A stretch of DNA of 64,000 nucleotides from an uncultured Prevotellaceae bacterium (GCA_902800585.1 CADCEW010000004.1:1-64000), one strand, 5' to 3'; positions 16,558 through 28,736 are shown, numbered from the stretch's first letter. Made by a program: numbers and translations. Notes: generated by a model from the sequence alone, not told the origin.

Positions 16558-17649
16558 TCAGTCTTTTCCACCTATTTTTAGCCAACAAATCATCGGATAA
16601 TGGTCGCTGGCATCCATTTTACTATCCACATAACAGTTATAAGGCTGGATATCATCAGAGCAGAAAATATGGTCGATACGGAAATAGAACCCTTTCTGTT
16701 TATATGACAAACCGAGTCCTCTTCCTGTGCTCTTGAAACAGTCATTCAACACCTCCGCCATCTCATGACGAGAGAAAGAAATAGGGTTGTCGTTGAAGTC
16801 ACCGCAGAGAATGGTTGGATATTGTCGGTGTTCCTCTACATAACGGCGTACAGCCTCAATCTGCGGGGCTCTTTTTGTCGAAGACTCCGCCAAGGTGACT
16901 AGGAGCTTTTTGGATTCTGAGCGTGCTGTATCGCCTTTGATATCCCCTTTGAGGATGCCTTGGTAGGTATTACGCGCCTCTTTGGTGAGATGAGTTCCTT
17001 CAAAATGGTTGTTAATGACCAGCAAAGTGTCTTTACCAACCTGCAGATACCACGCCACACTACCGTTGTAAAGAGAGCGATAGGGAATGCGTTCACGACG
17101 GATAATCGGGAAACGTGTATGGATGCCCACGCCGTTCACCAACTCTTCGTTGAAATGGACGGTATCGTTATAGGCGAATTTCTTTTCGTAATGGATAAAA
17201 CAATAGCGACGCCAAGTGTCTACATCCTCCTGTAAACAGACAATGTCGGGATTCTCCTCAAAGAGCCAGTCTCTGACTTTCTCAAAGCCTTGTTCGTATT
17301 TGTAGTTGCCGCCATAGGCACAAACATTGTAACTGATGAGTTTGATAGCATCCTCAGGTACCTTCGATGTCCGTAAGTTAAACGGCAGGTATATACTAAT
17401 AGGTACGTACGCGAGGAGATAGCCTAAAAGGGGAATCCAGATCATTCTCATCTTGAAGACAAACCAAAAGAACAGAAAGCCCATGTTGACCAGCAGGAAG
17501 ATAGGAAACGTCATCCCCACACACGACAGAACTGGATGCTCTATAGGATTCAACTTGTCGGAATAGCCGACAAGTATCATCAGGATGATGGTAGCGATAT
17601 TCGCCCCAGCAATCATCTGAATAGTGAACTTCTTGAGTTGCTTAATCAA
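16558..17649 (-). CDS. Membrane-anchored endonuclease/exonuclease/phosphatase family protein
   Basis: A 363-residue protein with about three N-terminal hydrophobic helices (residues 10-90), then an EEP (DNase I-like) domain. The domain has the ordered motifs KLISYNVCAYGG, PDIVCLQEDVD (metal-binding Glu), NHFEGTH, ILCGDFNDNP (catalytic Asp/Asn) and ASDHYPMIC (catalytic His). The fold covers nucleases, phospholipases and phosphoinositide phosphatases; a membrane-tethered form suggests a lipid or extracellular substrate, which is inference. The likely start is TTG at 17649, overlapping the rhomboid stop as TTGA, with a GGAAA stretch a few bases upstream. No ATG fits before residue 12, where MIAGANIATI would cut into the first helix. 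Confidence 0.85.
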   Translation of the reverse strand: MIKQLKKFTIQMIAGANIATIILMILVGYSDKLNPIEHPVLSCVGMTFPIFLLVNMGFLFFWFVFKMRMIWIPLLGYLLAYVPISIYLPFNLRTSKVPEDAIKLISYNVCAYGGNYKYEQGFEKVRDWLFEENPDIVCLQEDVDTWRRYCFIHYEKKFAYNDTVHFNEELVNGVGIHTRFPIIRRERIPYRSLYNGSVAWYLQVGKDTLLVINNHFEGTHLTKEARNTYQGILKGDIKGDTARSESKKLLVTLAESSTKRAPQIEAVRRYVEEHRQYPTILCGDFNDNPISFSRHEMAEVLNDCFKSTGRGLGLSYKQKGFYFRIDHIFCSDDIQPYNCYVDSKMDASDHYPMICWLKIGGKD

Positions 17650-18569
17650 TTTCCTTTGCTTTGGTCAAACAACTTTTTCTTCTCTTCTTTGGTAAGGCTA
17701 TCATAACCGCTCTTGCGTATCTTATCAAGAATGGCATCAATCTCTTCCTGATTCTCCCATTTCTTCTTAGGAGGCTCTTCTGCATGAGGCTTTTCCTCGT
17801 CAGGCTCGTCCACCCAACGGCGACGACCATTCTGCTTCCGTTCGTCGAACCGATGTTTCATATTATCGAAGAACTCCTGTCCCCGACTGCGTCCGAAACG
17901 GTTGCTGGATTCAGGATGTTTCTTCCAGTAGCGAATCATGATGAAACCGAAAAGCATACCACCCAAGTGTGCCGTATGGGCTACACCGTCACCAGGACCG
18001 CTGAGAGCAGAGAATAGTTCTATGGCGATATATCCGATAACCAGCCATTTCGCCTTGATGGGGAAGGGGAAAGGAATGATAAATAAACGCTCGTTGGGGA
18101 AGATCATACCGAAAGCAAGCAAGATGGCATAGACAGCACCTGAGGCTCCGATGGTTGTCCAGAGATTAAGATAGTCTTCCGTCAGCATCAACGTACCACC
18201 GAGATTTACCCGTTCAAAGGTGTCTAATCCCTCTGCGATGTAGTTGACATACTGGGCAACCTCCTGTATCAGGCCAGCACCGATGCCGCACGAAATGTAA
18301 TAAAAAAGGAATTTCTTTGGACCCCATACTCTTTCCACAACGGCTCCAAACATCCAAAGGGCAAACATATTGAAGAAGATGTGTGTGAAGCCTCCATGTA
18401 GGAACATGTAAGTGATAAACTGATAGAGATGGAAGTCTTTCGCCAAGAAAAAATGAAGTCCTAAGAGAGAGGTGATGTCAATGCCCCGTAATTCTAAGAC
18501 CCAGGTTGCCACAAACGCCAGGAAATTGACGATGAGCAGATTCTTGGTCATGGTAGGTATGTTGTTCAT
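17646..18569 (-). CDS. Rhomboid-family intramembrane serine protease
   Basis: A 307-residue polytopic membrane protease. The catalytic Ser143 lies in GASGAV and His201 in AHTAHLGGM; the HGGFTHIFFNM loop (about 58-68) provides the conserved His and Asn. Six hydrophobic helices fill residues 1-215, followed by a charged cytosolic tail (about 90 residues) rich in Arg, Lys, Glu and Pro. It cleaves membrane proteins within the bilayer; the substrate is unknown. It is the first gene of a two-gene minus-strand operon with the EEP protein, whose TTG start overlaps its stop. A minus-strand TAATTTTG (18630-18623) may be the promoter. Confidence 0.92.
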   Translation of the reverse strand: MNNIPTMTKNLLIVNFLAFVATWVLELRGIDITSLLGLHFFLAKDFHLYQFITYMFLHGGFTHIFFNMFALWMFGAVVERVWGPKKFLFYYISCGIGAGLIQEVAQYVNYIAEGLDTFERVNLGGTLMLTEDYLNLWTTIGASGAVYAILLAFGMIFPNERLFIIPFPFPIKAKWLVIGYIAIELFSALSGPGDGVAHTAHLGGMLFGFIMIRYWKKHPESSNRFGRSRGQEFFDNMKHRFDERKQNGRRRWVDEPDEEKPHAEEPPKKKWENQEEIDAILDKIRKSGYDSLTKEEKKKLFDQSKGN

Positions 18570-18712
18570 TTTGCGATTTTTCCGTTGAGTGTTTAACTAT
18601 CACTAATATTGTTTGTTGCGCGCAAAATTACGAAAAATATCTGTTTTTAGGTACAAAAATGGGCCTCTAAGTACTTTTTTTCAAAAAAAAACTCACTTTT
18701 TTTCAATTTTTG

Positions 18713-18743
18713 TTTGTTTTTTGAATAGTTTATTCTATATTTG
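18713..18743 (+). promoter_or_regulatory. Predicted HU gene promoter
   Basis: TTTG (18713-18716), a 19-bp spacer and TATATTTG (18736-18743) match both consensus halves, in a very AT-rich region, before a 5' leader of about 45 nt. Confidence 0.7.
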
Positions 18744-18796
18744 CGATGAAATTTACAAACCCTACTTAAACTATTAATATTTTAAAAACAACAATT

Positions 18797-19072
18797 ATGA
18801 ACAAGACAGAATTAATTGAGAAGATTGCAGCCTCTGCAAAGTTAACAAAAGTTGATTCAAAGAAGGCTCTGGATGCCACAGTAGAAGCTATCAAGGCTGC
18901 TCTGAAGAAGGGCGACAAGGTTCAGCTCGTTGGTTTCGGTACATTCTCAGTAGCTAAGAAGCCTGCTCGTCAGGGTATCAACCCCGCTACAAAGCAGAAG
19001 ATTAAGATCGCTGCTAAGAAGGTGGCTAAGTTCAAGGCTGGCGCAGAGCTTGCAAAGGTTGTGAACAAGTAA
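18797..19072 (+). CDS. HU-family DNA-binding protein
   Basis: A 91-residue histone-like protein covering the complete HU fold: an N-terminal helical part (MNKTELIEKIAASAKLTK) and the signature GFGTFSVAKKPARQGINPAT, whose arm carries the DNA-intercalating proline. It bends and compacts DNA as a dimer. The AT-rich upstream region has a good promoter and a strong terminator follows at 19095, so it is a single-gene unit. Confidence 0.97.
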   Translation: MNKTELIEKIAASAKLTKVDSKKALDATVEAIKAALKKGDKVQLVGFGTFSVAKKPARQGINPATKQKIKIAAKKVAKFKAGAELAKVVNK

Positions 19073-19094
19073 TTAAAATTGTCAAGAAAAATGA

Positions 19095-19124
19095 AGAGGC
19101 TTCCCAAACAGGAAGCCTCTTTTC
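19095..19124 (+). terminator. Terminator after the HU gene
   Basis: AGAGGCTTCC (19095-19104) pairs perfectly with GGAAGCCTCT (19111-19120) over a 6-nt loop and is followed by TTTT. Confidence 0.88.
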
Positions 19125-19129
19125 TTTGT

Positions 19130-21022
19130 TTAGTATTCCAAGACGAGGGATTGACGGGAACGAAGTTCCAAATCTTTGGAGAGATCGTAATAACGTCCAG
19201 TCAGGATGTCCTTGGCTCGTTTCGTATCACCGATGACTTCCGCATAACGTTTGATATCCATAATAGCAGGCTTCGTTGTACCATTGAGGATAGTGAGAGC
19301 TGTACGTCCTTTGTATTGACGGGCAATGACGTAAATGCCGTTATAAGGAATAAACTGCGTCTGCTTGCCCTTCGTGATGACCTCGTTGCCTTGTCGCCAA
19401 TGCAGAAGTCGACTTGTCCACTGGAACATCTGTTGTTCAGCTTTGGTACGTCCCTCTTTCGTAAAGGCGTTATGAGAATCATTAGGGAATCCGCCAGGGA
19501 AGTCTTTACGGACATTACCGTCCGTCACTTCTTTCGTACCGTTCATCAGAATCTCCGTACCATAATAGAGTTGAGGAATGCGATTGACAGTCAACAACAA
19601 AGCAAGTGCCTGTTTGAGCATGAGGGAGTCGCAGCCATTACCCAAGAAGCGGTCTGTATCATGGTTATCGATGAACGCCATGACGGATGAGGGGTTGGGA
19701 TAGAGATAATCATAGACGAAGGAGTTATAGATGCGGTTCAGTCCATTCCACCAAGCATCCGTATCTTCGTTCTTTGCCTGTGAGAGCTTTTCGAAGAACG
19801 AGAAGTCCATGACGGTCTTCAGGTAACTATTCTCTTCGGAGAGCTTGCTGTCTTTCTGCCAGGCAGCTGTATAGGCAGGCTCAGTCACCCAAGTCTCTCC
19901 TACGGTATTGAAATTCGGATACTCCTCATCAAGCATCTTCATCCAACGTGCCATCCCTTTTGCATCAGCATAAGGATAGGTATCCATGCGGATACCGTCA
20001 ATACCTACCGTCTCAATCCACCAGATGGAGTTTTGGATGAGGTAGGTCATCACATGCGGATTGCGCTGGTTGAGGTCAGGCATGGTAGACACAAACCATC
20101 CGTCCACCGTCTCATGCAAATCAATCTGAGAAGCGTATGGGTCTTTGACGGGCGTCAGTTTATAACTGGTCTGCAAGAAACTCTTTGTAGGGTTGGACGT
20201 ACCATTCGACTCCTTAAGCCATTCATGGGTATTAAACCAGTCTTTGGAAGGAATGTCTTTCACCCAAGGATGTTCGAAACCGCAGTGATTGAAAATCATG
20301 TCCATCACTATCTTCAATCCTTTAGCATGTGCTGCATCTACCAACTGGCGATAGTCGTCATTGGTTCCAAAACGAGGATCAACCTTATAATAATCTGTAG
20401 TGGCATAGCCGTGATAAGTACTGAAACCATTCTCGTTATCGGGAGAGTTGTTTTCCAAGACAGGTGTAAACCACAGTGCCGTTACACCCAGTTCCTGGAA
20501 ATAGTCGAGATGCTCGCGAATACCTTCCAAGTCACCACCATGACGGAGAGAGGGCTGTGTGCGGTCTTCCTTGTAGGTATTCATTCCTTTGATTTGTGCA
20601 GGGTGATGCGCACCTTGTGCGAAACGGTCGGGCATCAGCATATAAAGCACGTCAGCATTGGTGAATCCCTTCCTTTCAGAGCCTGCTTTCTCACGCTCTT
20701 TGAGTTGGTAGATAGTTTTTAGCTTTTGGCTTTTGGCTTTTAGCTCTAAGGTCATCATTCCAGCCTTCGCTCCTTTCAGATTCAAATATATTAAGAGGTA
20801 GTTGGGCGAGTCAAGATGAACGATACTGTCAATATGGGCACCAGGATAGTCTGTTGTCACTTCTTGAACCGTTGCGATATCCTTGCCATAGACCATCAGC
20901 TGTACTTGGGGATTCTTCATACCCACGTACCAGTCGGTAGGGTCAATACGTTGTATGTTTATTTTAGCATTTGCTTCCATTATCATTAATAGAAATAATA
21001 GCAGATTGATAATTCTATTCAT
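19130..21022 (-). CDS. susA: GH13 neopullulanase/cyclomaltodextrinase-type enzyme (SusA-like)
   Basis: A 630-residue secreted enzyme with signal MNRIINLLLFLLMIMEANA. The order is an N-terminal cyclomaltodextrinase N-domain (about 20-115), a GH13 barrel (about 120-540) and a C-terminal beta domain. Catalytic residues are visible: nucleophile Asp347 in GIRMDTYPYAD, acid/base Glu376 in VGETWV, and FIDNHDTDRF near 460. It lacks a lipobox, fitting a periplasmic enzyme that trims imported maltooligosaccharides, as SusA does. It is the last gene of the malQ-susB-pulA-GH53-susA run (15-bp gap to GH53). Residues 95-102 (KAKSQKLK) are encoded by a simple TTTTGGC/TTTTAGC word repeat that looks intergenic in style (see findings). 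Confidence 0.93.
   Translation of the reverse strand: MNRIINLLLFLLMIMEANAKINIQRIDPTDWYVGMKNPQVQLMVYGKDIATVQEVTTDYPGAHIDSIVHLDSPNYLLIYLNLKGAKAGMMTLELKAKSQKLKTIYQLKEREKAGSERKGFTNADVLYMLMPDRFAQGAHHPAQIKGMNTYKEDRTQPSLRHGGDLEGIREHLDYFQELGVTALWFTPVLENNSPDNENGFSTYHGYATTDYYKVDPRFGTNDDYRQLVDAAHAKGLKIVMDMIFNHCGFEHPWVKDIPSKDWFNTHEWLKESNGTSNPTKSFLQTSYKLTPVKDPYASQIDLHETVDGWFVSTMPDLNQRNPHVMTYLIQNSIWWIETVGIDGIRMDTYPYADAKGMARWMKMLDEEYPNFNTVGETWVTEPAYTAAWQKDSKLSEENSYLKTVMDFSFFEKLSQAKNEDTDAWWNGLNRIYNSFVYDYLYPNPSSVMAFIDNHDTDRFLGNGCDSLMLKQALALLLTVNRIPQLYYGTEILMNGTKEVTDGNVRKDFPGGFPNDSHNAFTKEGRTKAEQQMFQWTSRLLHWRQGNEVITKGKQTQFIPYNGIYVIARQYKGRTALTILNGTTKPAIMDIKRYAEVIGDTKRAKDILTGRYYDLSKDLELRSRQSLVLEY
20714..20746 (-). 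repeat. In-frame TTTTGGC/TTTTAGC word repeat inside the GH13 gene
   Basis: The plus strand reads three to four copies of a tttagctttt/ggctttt word. It is translated as KAKSQKLK between two beta strands of the N-domain. Confidence 0.6.
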
Positions 21023-21037
21023 ATACGCTTACTGTTA

Positions 21038-22261
21038 TTATTTGATGACAATTGTTTTTCCATTATTAATATAAACTCCTTTTTCCGCAGGTTTTCTTGT
21101 ATGCTTAAGTCCGTTCAGAGAATACCAGTCGCTATCCGTTTCCTTTTCGTGGGTAAACTGGTTGATGTTTGTACTTGTTGCAAAACTCTTCAACTCATAG
21201 AAGGCTGCATAAGGCTTGCCAGTATCATGATTATAGAGTGCGGCGTTCCACCATTTATCAGTCACGCCTTTATTACCGTTGTCCTCCGGCCACCACCAGA
21301 AGAGTCCCTTAACACTTTCATGCTTGTTCAGCATTGTGATAAGGTCGGCAGTGAATTGGCGTTGTCCTTCCTCTGTATAAGGATAGGTAGCAGTGTAGTC
21401 AAAGGTTGTCCCGTCAAGTGCCCACGCATAACTATATCCTGTCTCCACAATCATGATATCCTTGCCATAGTTCTTGTCCTCCAATGCTTTGAGAGCACCC
21501 TCCAATGTGGCGAGATCACCATGATAGGCAGGATAGTAGCTGAGTCCGATGATGTCGTAGTCTATCGATGCCGTCTTTATCCTGTCGAAATAGTCTATCA
21601 GTACATCCTTCTCAGGTACACGTTCTGAATGAATGATAATCTTTGCATCAGGACATTCCTCACGACAGGCTGCTCCTGCTTTCTTCAGAAAACTGAAGAA
21701 GCGGTTCCAGTTAGCATCGGGACTATCGATATAACAGTGATTGGCAGTAGTGCCAGCCACTCCCCACAGCATACCAAAACTAATCTCATTGCCTGTCTGG
21801 ATAAAGTCAGGTCCTGCACCTGCAGCCTTCAACTCCTCCAAACATTTTTTCGTATACTCATAGACTTTCGTAGCAAGAGCTTCGTCGTTCAAGGTTTTCC
21901 AAGCATCTGGAGTCCACTGCTTACCAGGGTCAGCCCATGTGTCGCTGTAGTGGAAGTCGAGCATGAACTTATGTCCTGCCTCTTTGATGCGCTTCCCCAA
22001 TGCTTTTACATACTCAAGGTCTTGGCAGACAGCCTTGTCGTTGTCAAAGGATGGATCGACAAACAGACGTACACGCATCGCATTAAGACCTTGTTCTTTG
22101 AAGAAAGTCAAGGGTTGAACATCATTTCCGTCCTTGTCTTTGTAGACAACACCAGCCTCCTCATATTTCGTCAACAACGAGATATCGCCTCCCACATATT
22201 TCTGGGCTGTAGCTGTTGTCATACAACTAAAAAATGCTACTATCAGTAAAGTCTTTTTCAT
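21038..22261 (-). CDS. GH53 endo-beta-1,4-galactanase
   Basis: A 407-residue secreted glycosidase (signal MKKTLLIVAFFSCMTTATAQ). GH53 features are clear: KYVGGDISLL at the mature N-terminus, acid/base Glu159 in QTGNEIS and nucleophile Glu273 in IVETGYSYAW, with FWWWPEDNGN near the barrel end. The family cuts beta-1,4-galactan, the side chains of pectic arabinogalactan, not starch, so it is out of place in the middle of a starch operon. The C-terminal tail (WYSLNGLKH...KGVYINNGKTIVIK) resembles that of the alpha-amylase at 39203. The ATG at 22261 is chosen over the in-frame upstream ATG at 22300 because it opens the signal peptide and the earlier one overlaps the pulA end. Confidence 0.92.
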   Translation of the reverse strand: MKKTLLIVAFFSCMTTATAQKYVGGDISLLTKYEEAGVVYKDKDGNDVQPLTFFKEQGLNAMRVRLFVDPSFDNDKAVCQDLEYVKALGKRIKEAGHKFMLDFHYSDTWADPGKQWTPDAWKTLNDEALATKVYEYTKKCLEELKAAGAGPDFIQTGNEISFGMLWGVAGTTANHCYIDSPDANWNRFFSFLKKAGAACREECPDAKIIIHSERVPEKDVLIDYFDRIKTASIDYDIIGLSYYPAYHGDLATLEGALKALEDKNYGKDIMIVETGYSYAWALDGTTFDYTATYPYTEEGQRQFTADLITMLNKHESVKGLFWWWPEDNGNKGVTDKWWNAALYNHDTGKPYAAFYELKSFATSTNINQFTHEKETDSDWYSLNGLKHTRKPAEKGVYINNGKTIVIK

Positions 22262-22296
22262 ATAATTATTTTTTTGTGTGAATCGATGTCTGGTGA

Positions 22297-24197
22297 TCAT
22301 TGATGTAGAATCAATGCACTCTGTGGAGGAACGGTAATCGAGTGACCGTTAAAAGATCCCAGTCCTTTCTCATCCAAATGTCCATTTTGACATACAATAG
22401 TATATGCACCTTTGGGGATGATAACTTTTTGAGGGCTCTTAGATGCGCTTAAGATGACAACGATATTATTCCAAGAGTCTTTCCCATCCAGGTCTTTGAG
22501 TCTAAAGGCAACAGTCTGACGAGGAGCTTTCAGGAATTCCAGATGCTTGCGTACAAAGTGTGCATTGCCAAATCGGAAGGCTGGGTGGTGTTGACGCAGG
22601 GCAATGAGTCGCTTGTAATACTCGAACACTTGTGGATATTTCTGAAGGTTCGACCAATCGAGATGGTTGATGCTGTCAGGCGATTCAAAACTATTGTGAA
22701 CACCCTTTTTGTCACGTAACAGTTCTTCACCGCTGAGCAGGAAAGGAACTCCTTGAGAGGTAAAAACTGCCGTTTGTGCCAAGAGATCGAGTTGGATGAG
22801 TTCACTCTCGGAAATGTTAGGAATGCTTGTCTTCAGACGATCCACCAGACACATGTCATCATGACAACTCACATAACTTATCATCTGTGTCGGTTCTGTT
22901 GCCCAAGGTTCTTTTGAGTAATTCACCTTCGTCATATCCACTTGAGGATGGGCAATCGCCCCTGTGATACCGTACTTTAGACTCTCTTCGCAGTTGGGAA
23001 CTCCAGCTAAGAATCCTCCCTTATTATCGTCGGAGAAAGGACCCCGTAAGGCATCCCGTATCTCATCAGAGAAAGCAGCGATACCAGGCATCTTGCTGAT
23101 GTTGGCTTTTATGCCCAACTGCTCGTTAGGAAGATCACAAGCACCGGCACTCCATCCCTCACCATATATAAAGATGGTGGGGTCAATCTCGTTTACCATC
23201 TCACGGATGGCATTCATTGTCTCAATATCATGACAACCCATCAGGTCAAAACGGAAGCCGTCAATATGGTACTCCTCAATCCAGTATCTCACACTCTCGA
23301 GCATAAATGCTCGCATCATCGGCTGTTCAGAAGCGGTCTCGTTGCCACAGCCGGAGCCATTGGAGTAGGTCAGAGTCTTCTGATTATTCGGAGTATTCTG
23401 AATTTTACGATAATAATAGTCTGGATAGGTCTTTTGGAAATTAGAGTGCTCAATATCATAGGTGTGGTTATACACCACGTCGAGGATGACTGAGATGCCA
23501 GCCTTATGCAGTGCCTGGACCATTTGTTTGAATTCACGGATGCGGCAGAGGGGATCATAAGGGTCTGTGGAATAACTTCCCTCGGGCACGTTGTAATTCA
23601 CAGGGTCATAACCCCAGTTGTATTTATTGTCGCTGAGACGTGTCTCATCCACAGATCCGAAGTCATATGACGGTAGGATATGGACGGCATTAACACCAAG
23701 GGACTTGAGGTGTTCAATTGCCCAAGGTTCTGTCAGTGCCAAGAACTTACCAGGATATTTGGTATCAGGACGTGCAATGGAGAAATCGCGATGGTGCATC
23801 TCGTAGATGACGTTGTCCTGATAGGGACGAAGTACATGCTTGTCGTTTGCCCATCCATTGGGGTCTGTGTCCTTCAGATCAATGATGACACCTTTCTCAC
23901 CATTGATAGTCACTGCTTTGGCAAAGACACCTGGTGAGACCTGTCCATTGACGGAGAATTGATAGGTTTCCCCTTTGTGGTCACCTTTGAGTGTTGCCGT
24001 CCAGATACTGTCAGCATCGAGTGTCATACGGACGCTGTCTTTGTCTGTCACAACAAAACACTCTGCATCAGTAGGTGCAAACAATCTGAAGACGGTTTTA
24101 TCCGGCGAATAAGTCATCTCGTCGAAATGAAACGCTTCCATATTTGGCTTACATGCCATCATCAGGACTGTCATTCCTGCAAAGATTAACTTCTTCA

Positions 24198-24198
<1 letters not shown>
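22297..24198 (-). CDS. pulA: Type I pullulanase lipoprotein (GH13_14)
   Basis: A 633-residue lipoprotein (MKKLIFAGMTVLMMACKPN, Cys16). It has an N-terminal CBM48-like beta domain (about 25-110), then a GH13 barrel with the type I pullulanase signature YNWGYDP (194-200). Nucleophile Asp318 is in IDGFRFDLMG, acid/base Glu347 in YGEGW, and VSCHDD lies near 455. It hydrolyses alpha-1,6 branch points of pullulan and limit dextrins. Lipidation places it on the envelope, outer membrane by usual Bacteroidetes rules. Its ATG overlaps the susB stop by one base (TAATG), showing tight operon packing. Confidence 0.94.
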
Positions 24199-26308
<2,110 letters not shown>

Positions 26309-26309
26309 A

Positions 26310-28736
26310 TTATTTTCTTCCGCTTTGTTTGATAAGTGTTTTGATTTCTTCATTGAGGCTATCTGCCTGTATCAGATCTTCAATCGTCAGATGCATACGG
26401 TAACGCCAGTAATGGCGCGGGTTGGCAGGGATGTTGATACGCTCTGCGTTCTGGTCTGGTAAACGTAACTTCTCATCAATCGAAAGCCAGTCTTGTAAAG
26501 AGAGCAGACAAAGCATTGAAGGAGATGTCAGATGACGGCTCACAATGTCTTTAGCAAGCCAACCGGGCAATGGGTGCGGAGCATTACCACCCCGATAGAG
26601 CATGGTATTGAAATAGTCCTGTGTACGTTCATTATCTTCATCCCACCATTGGCGAAGTGTCGGCATGTCATGGGTGGAGATGGTACATACAGAGAGGTAG
26701 GGATTCTGAGAGAGATGTCCGAAACGAACCTTGTCGTCTTTCGGCATCGACTGGATTTCCAGACTCAGGATGCGTAACTCATTCATCACCCAGGGCACAC
26801 AATCGGGCACCATACCTAAGTCTTCCGCACAGCATAGCATGCGGGTTGCCTGTGTCAAGCGAGGCAGTTTCTTCATTGCCTCCTGATACCAGAATTGGTT
26901 GTTGCGGCGATAGAAATAATCGTTGTACAGACGGTTGAAGTTATATTTCTGTCCTTCGTCCAATTCTTCGTAAGCCTGTTGATACTGGACGGCAATACGA
27001 GGATGCCAGCGGTCGTTACGCTTATGGTCCACCAAGAATAATCCATCGTTGAAGTTCACGCCATACGCATCTATCTCTTCCTTGCTCAATCCTAATGCAG
27101 GGGAGAACTGTCCCATCAATCCTGACTTCTCAGGTACAGGAATCTCCCAGATGCGGAAGAAACCTAACACATGGTCGATGCGATAGGCATCAAAATACTG
27201 TGCCATCTTACGGAAGCGGCGTACCCACCAGGCACAGTCGTCCTTTAGCATCTCGTCCCAGTTGTAGGTGGGGAAGCCCCAGTTCTGTCCGTCTGCAGAG
27301 AAAGGATCTGGGGGCGCACCTGCTTGTCCGTTCAGGTTGAAGTATTTGGGTTCTACCCATGCTTCCACACCGTCACGGCTGATACCAATAGGGATATCGC
27401 CTTTTAAGATGACCCGATGCTGACGGGCATATTCATGGGCAGACTGCATCTGCTTGTCAAGATTGTATTGCACGAAATACCAGAAGTCGAGCCCCTTTAA
27501 ACTTTGAACTTTAAATTTTGAACTTTCCTTGGGCCATTGGTTGAAATCGGCAGTACCATATTTGTCGCGGTTGACACAGAACTGGGCGTATGGTACGAGC
27601 CAACCTTTATTGTCATCAAAGAACTGTTTATAATCTTTGGTCGCCTTTACATGCTTCCATTCCTGATCGAATAGTATATGCAGATAGTCCATCTTAGCAG
27701 CGAACATCCGTTCATAGTCAATCTGTGGCAGTGCATTCAGTTCCTGACGGAGTTGTTCAAATTTATTTTTTAGTTTTTCATCTTTAATCTCAGGCAACTG
27801 TCTGAAGTCCGTATACTGCGGATGGAGAGCATAGATACTGATACTATTATAAGGATAACTGTCCTGCCAGGTGCCAGTCATATTCGTGTCGTTGATAGGT
27901 AGCACCTGAATGACACGCATATTGGTCTTGTTTGCCCAGTCAACCATCATCTTCAAGTCACCGAAGTCACCTACGCCGAAACTTCCTTTGCTGCGAAGGG
28001 AGAAGATGGGGATGACCATTCCGGCACCTTTCCAAGAAAAGACGGAGAAGTTAGATTGCGAGAGTTCATAGATAACGACTTCATATGCTTCGATATTAAT
28101 GAGTGAAATCGTACGGTTGGGACCCTCTTCCCAAAGAGGCTGGTCAATACCTAACATCACAAACTTAAACTCAAAGGTCTGGGGTAGCGTGGAAGCATCT
28201 AGGCTGACCACCCATTCGTGATATTCGTGTTCGAACATCGGTATCGCCTTGTTGGCATCCCAGTTACCGAGGGCATCACAAGCACCTACTATCGCCAGTT
28301 GCTGACCGATACGGAGTTGGGGCGCACGAACCTTCAGTCGTACTGTTCGTTCGAATTCTGTAGGCATACTAAGTTCACGCTGACAGGCCATGATACAATC
28401 GGTAAAGGCAGAGGAATACAAATAAGCATCTTCGGGGATGTCTATCCAGTGATCGAAAATAGTATAGCAGGTACCTTTCTGTGCAGCAAACTCTACTCGG
28501 TGGGGTTCTACCAACCATTCATGACGTGTTTCATCATCACCACGGTAGACGCTATAGTAATAGTCTATATAGGTTCCTGGTTTCGCTGTCTTGGTCAATT
28601 GATACGACCAATGGGTGCCATCCAGTGCACTCATCTTGTATTGCGTCACTTTAGAAGCATTGTCTTTTGACAGAATGTTAAGCATCAGATACTCACCGAA
28701 AGTAGTCTGATATTCAATGTTAAATAATAGTTTCAT
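26310..28736 (-). CDS. malQ: 4-alpha-glucanotransferase (GH77) with CBM20 starch-binding domains
   Basis: An 808-residue cytoplasmic amylomaltase with no signal peptide. Two N-terminal CBM20-like beta domains (about 1-110 and 125-240) precede the GH77 barrel, the plant DPE2-like arrangement also usual in Bacteroidetes. Active-site segments include GDIPIGISRDGVEAWVEP, YRIDHVLGFFRIWEIP (catalytic Asp), CAEDLGMVP and STHDMPTLRQWW. It disproportionates maltooligosaccharides and frees glucose. The start at 28736 (MKLLFNIEYQTTFGEY) is chosen because the longer frame runs through the promoter and terminator. Residues encoded at 27497-27529 (KFKVQSLK) come from a simple AACTTTGAACTTTAAA repeat. It is the first gene of the minus-strand starch operon, with a LacI-type operator upstream. 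Confidence 0.94.
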   Translation of the reverse strand: MKLLFNIEYQTTFGEYLMLNILSKDNASKVTQYKMSALDGTHWSYQLTKTAKPGTYIDYYYSVYRGDDETRHEWLVEPHRVEFAAQKGTCYTIFDHWIDIPEDAYLYSSAFTDCIMACQRELSMPTEFERTVRLKVRAPQLRIGQQLAIVGACDALGNWDANKAIPMFEHEYHEWVVSLDASTLPQTFEFKFVMLGIDQPLWEEGPNRTISLINIEAYEVVIYELSQSNFSVFSWKGAGMVIPIFSLRSKGSFGVGDFGDLKMMVDWANKTNMRVIQVLPINDTNMTGTWQDSYPYNSISIYALHPQYTDFRQLPEIKDEKLKNKFEQLRQELNALPQIDYERMFAAKMDYLHILFDQEWKHVKATKDYKQFFDDNKGWLVPYAQFCVNRDKYGTADFNQWPKESSKFKVQSLKGLDFWYFVQYNLDKQMQSAHEYARQHRVILKGDIPIGISRDGVEAWVEPKYFNLNGQAGAPPDPFSADGQNWGFPTYNWDEMLKDDCAWWVRRFRKMAQYFDAYRIDHVLGFFRIWEIPVPEKSGLMGQFSPALGLSKEEIDAYGVNFNDGLFLVDHKRNDRWHPRIAVQYQQAYEELDEGQKYNFNRLYNDYFYRRNNQFWYQEAMKKLPRLTQATRMLCCAEDLGMVPDCVPWVMNELRILSLEIQSMPKDDKVRFGHLSQNPYLSVCTISTHDMPTLRQWWDEDNERTQDYFNTMLYRGGNAPHPLPGWLAKDIVSRHLTSPSMLCLLSLQDWLSIDEKLRLPDQNAERINIPANPRHYWRYRMHLTIEDLIQADSLNEEIKTLIKQSGRK
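27497..27529 (-). repeat. In-frame AACTTTGAACTTTAAA word repeat inside malQ
   Basis: The plus strand has four AACTTT/AATTTT words in a row. It is translated as SKFKVQSLK in a loop of the GH77 barrel, before the conserved GLDFWYF. Confidence 0.65.

Noticed and set aside
15746..16600. A 284-codon plus-strand ORF opposite secDF
   Set aside because: It runs antisense through the conserved SecD region and has no recognisable motif or promoter.
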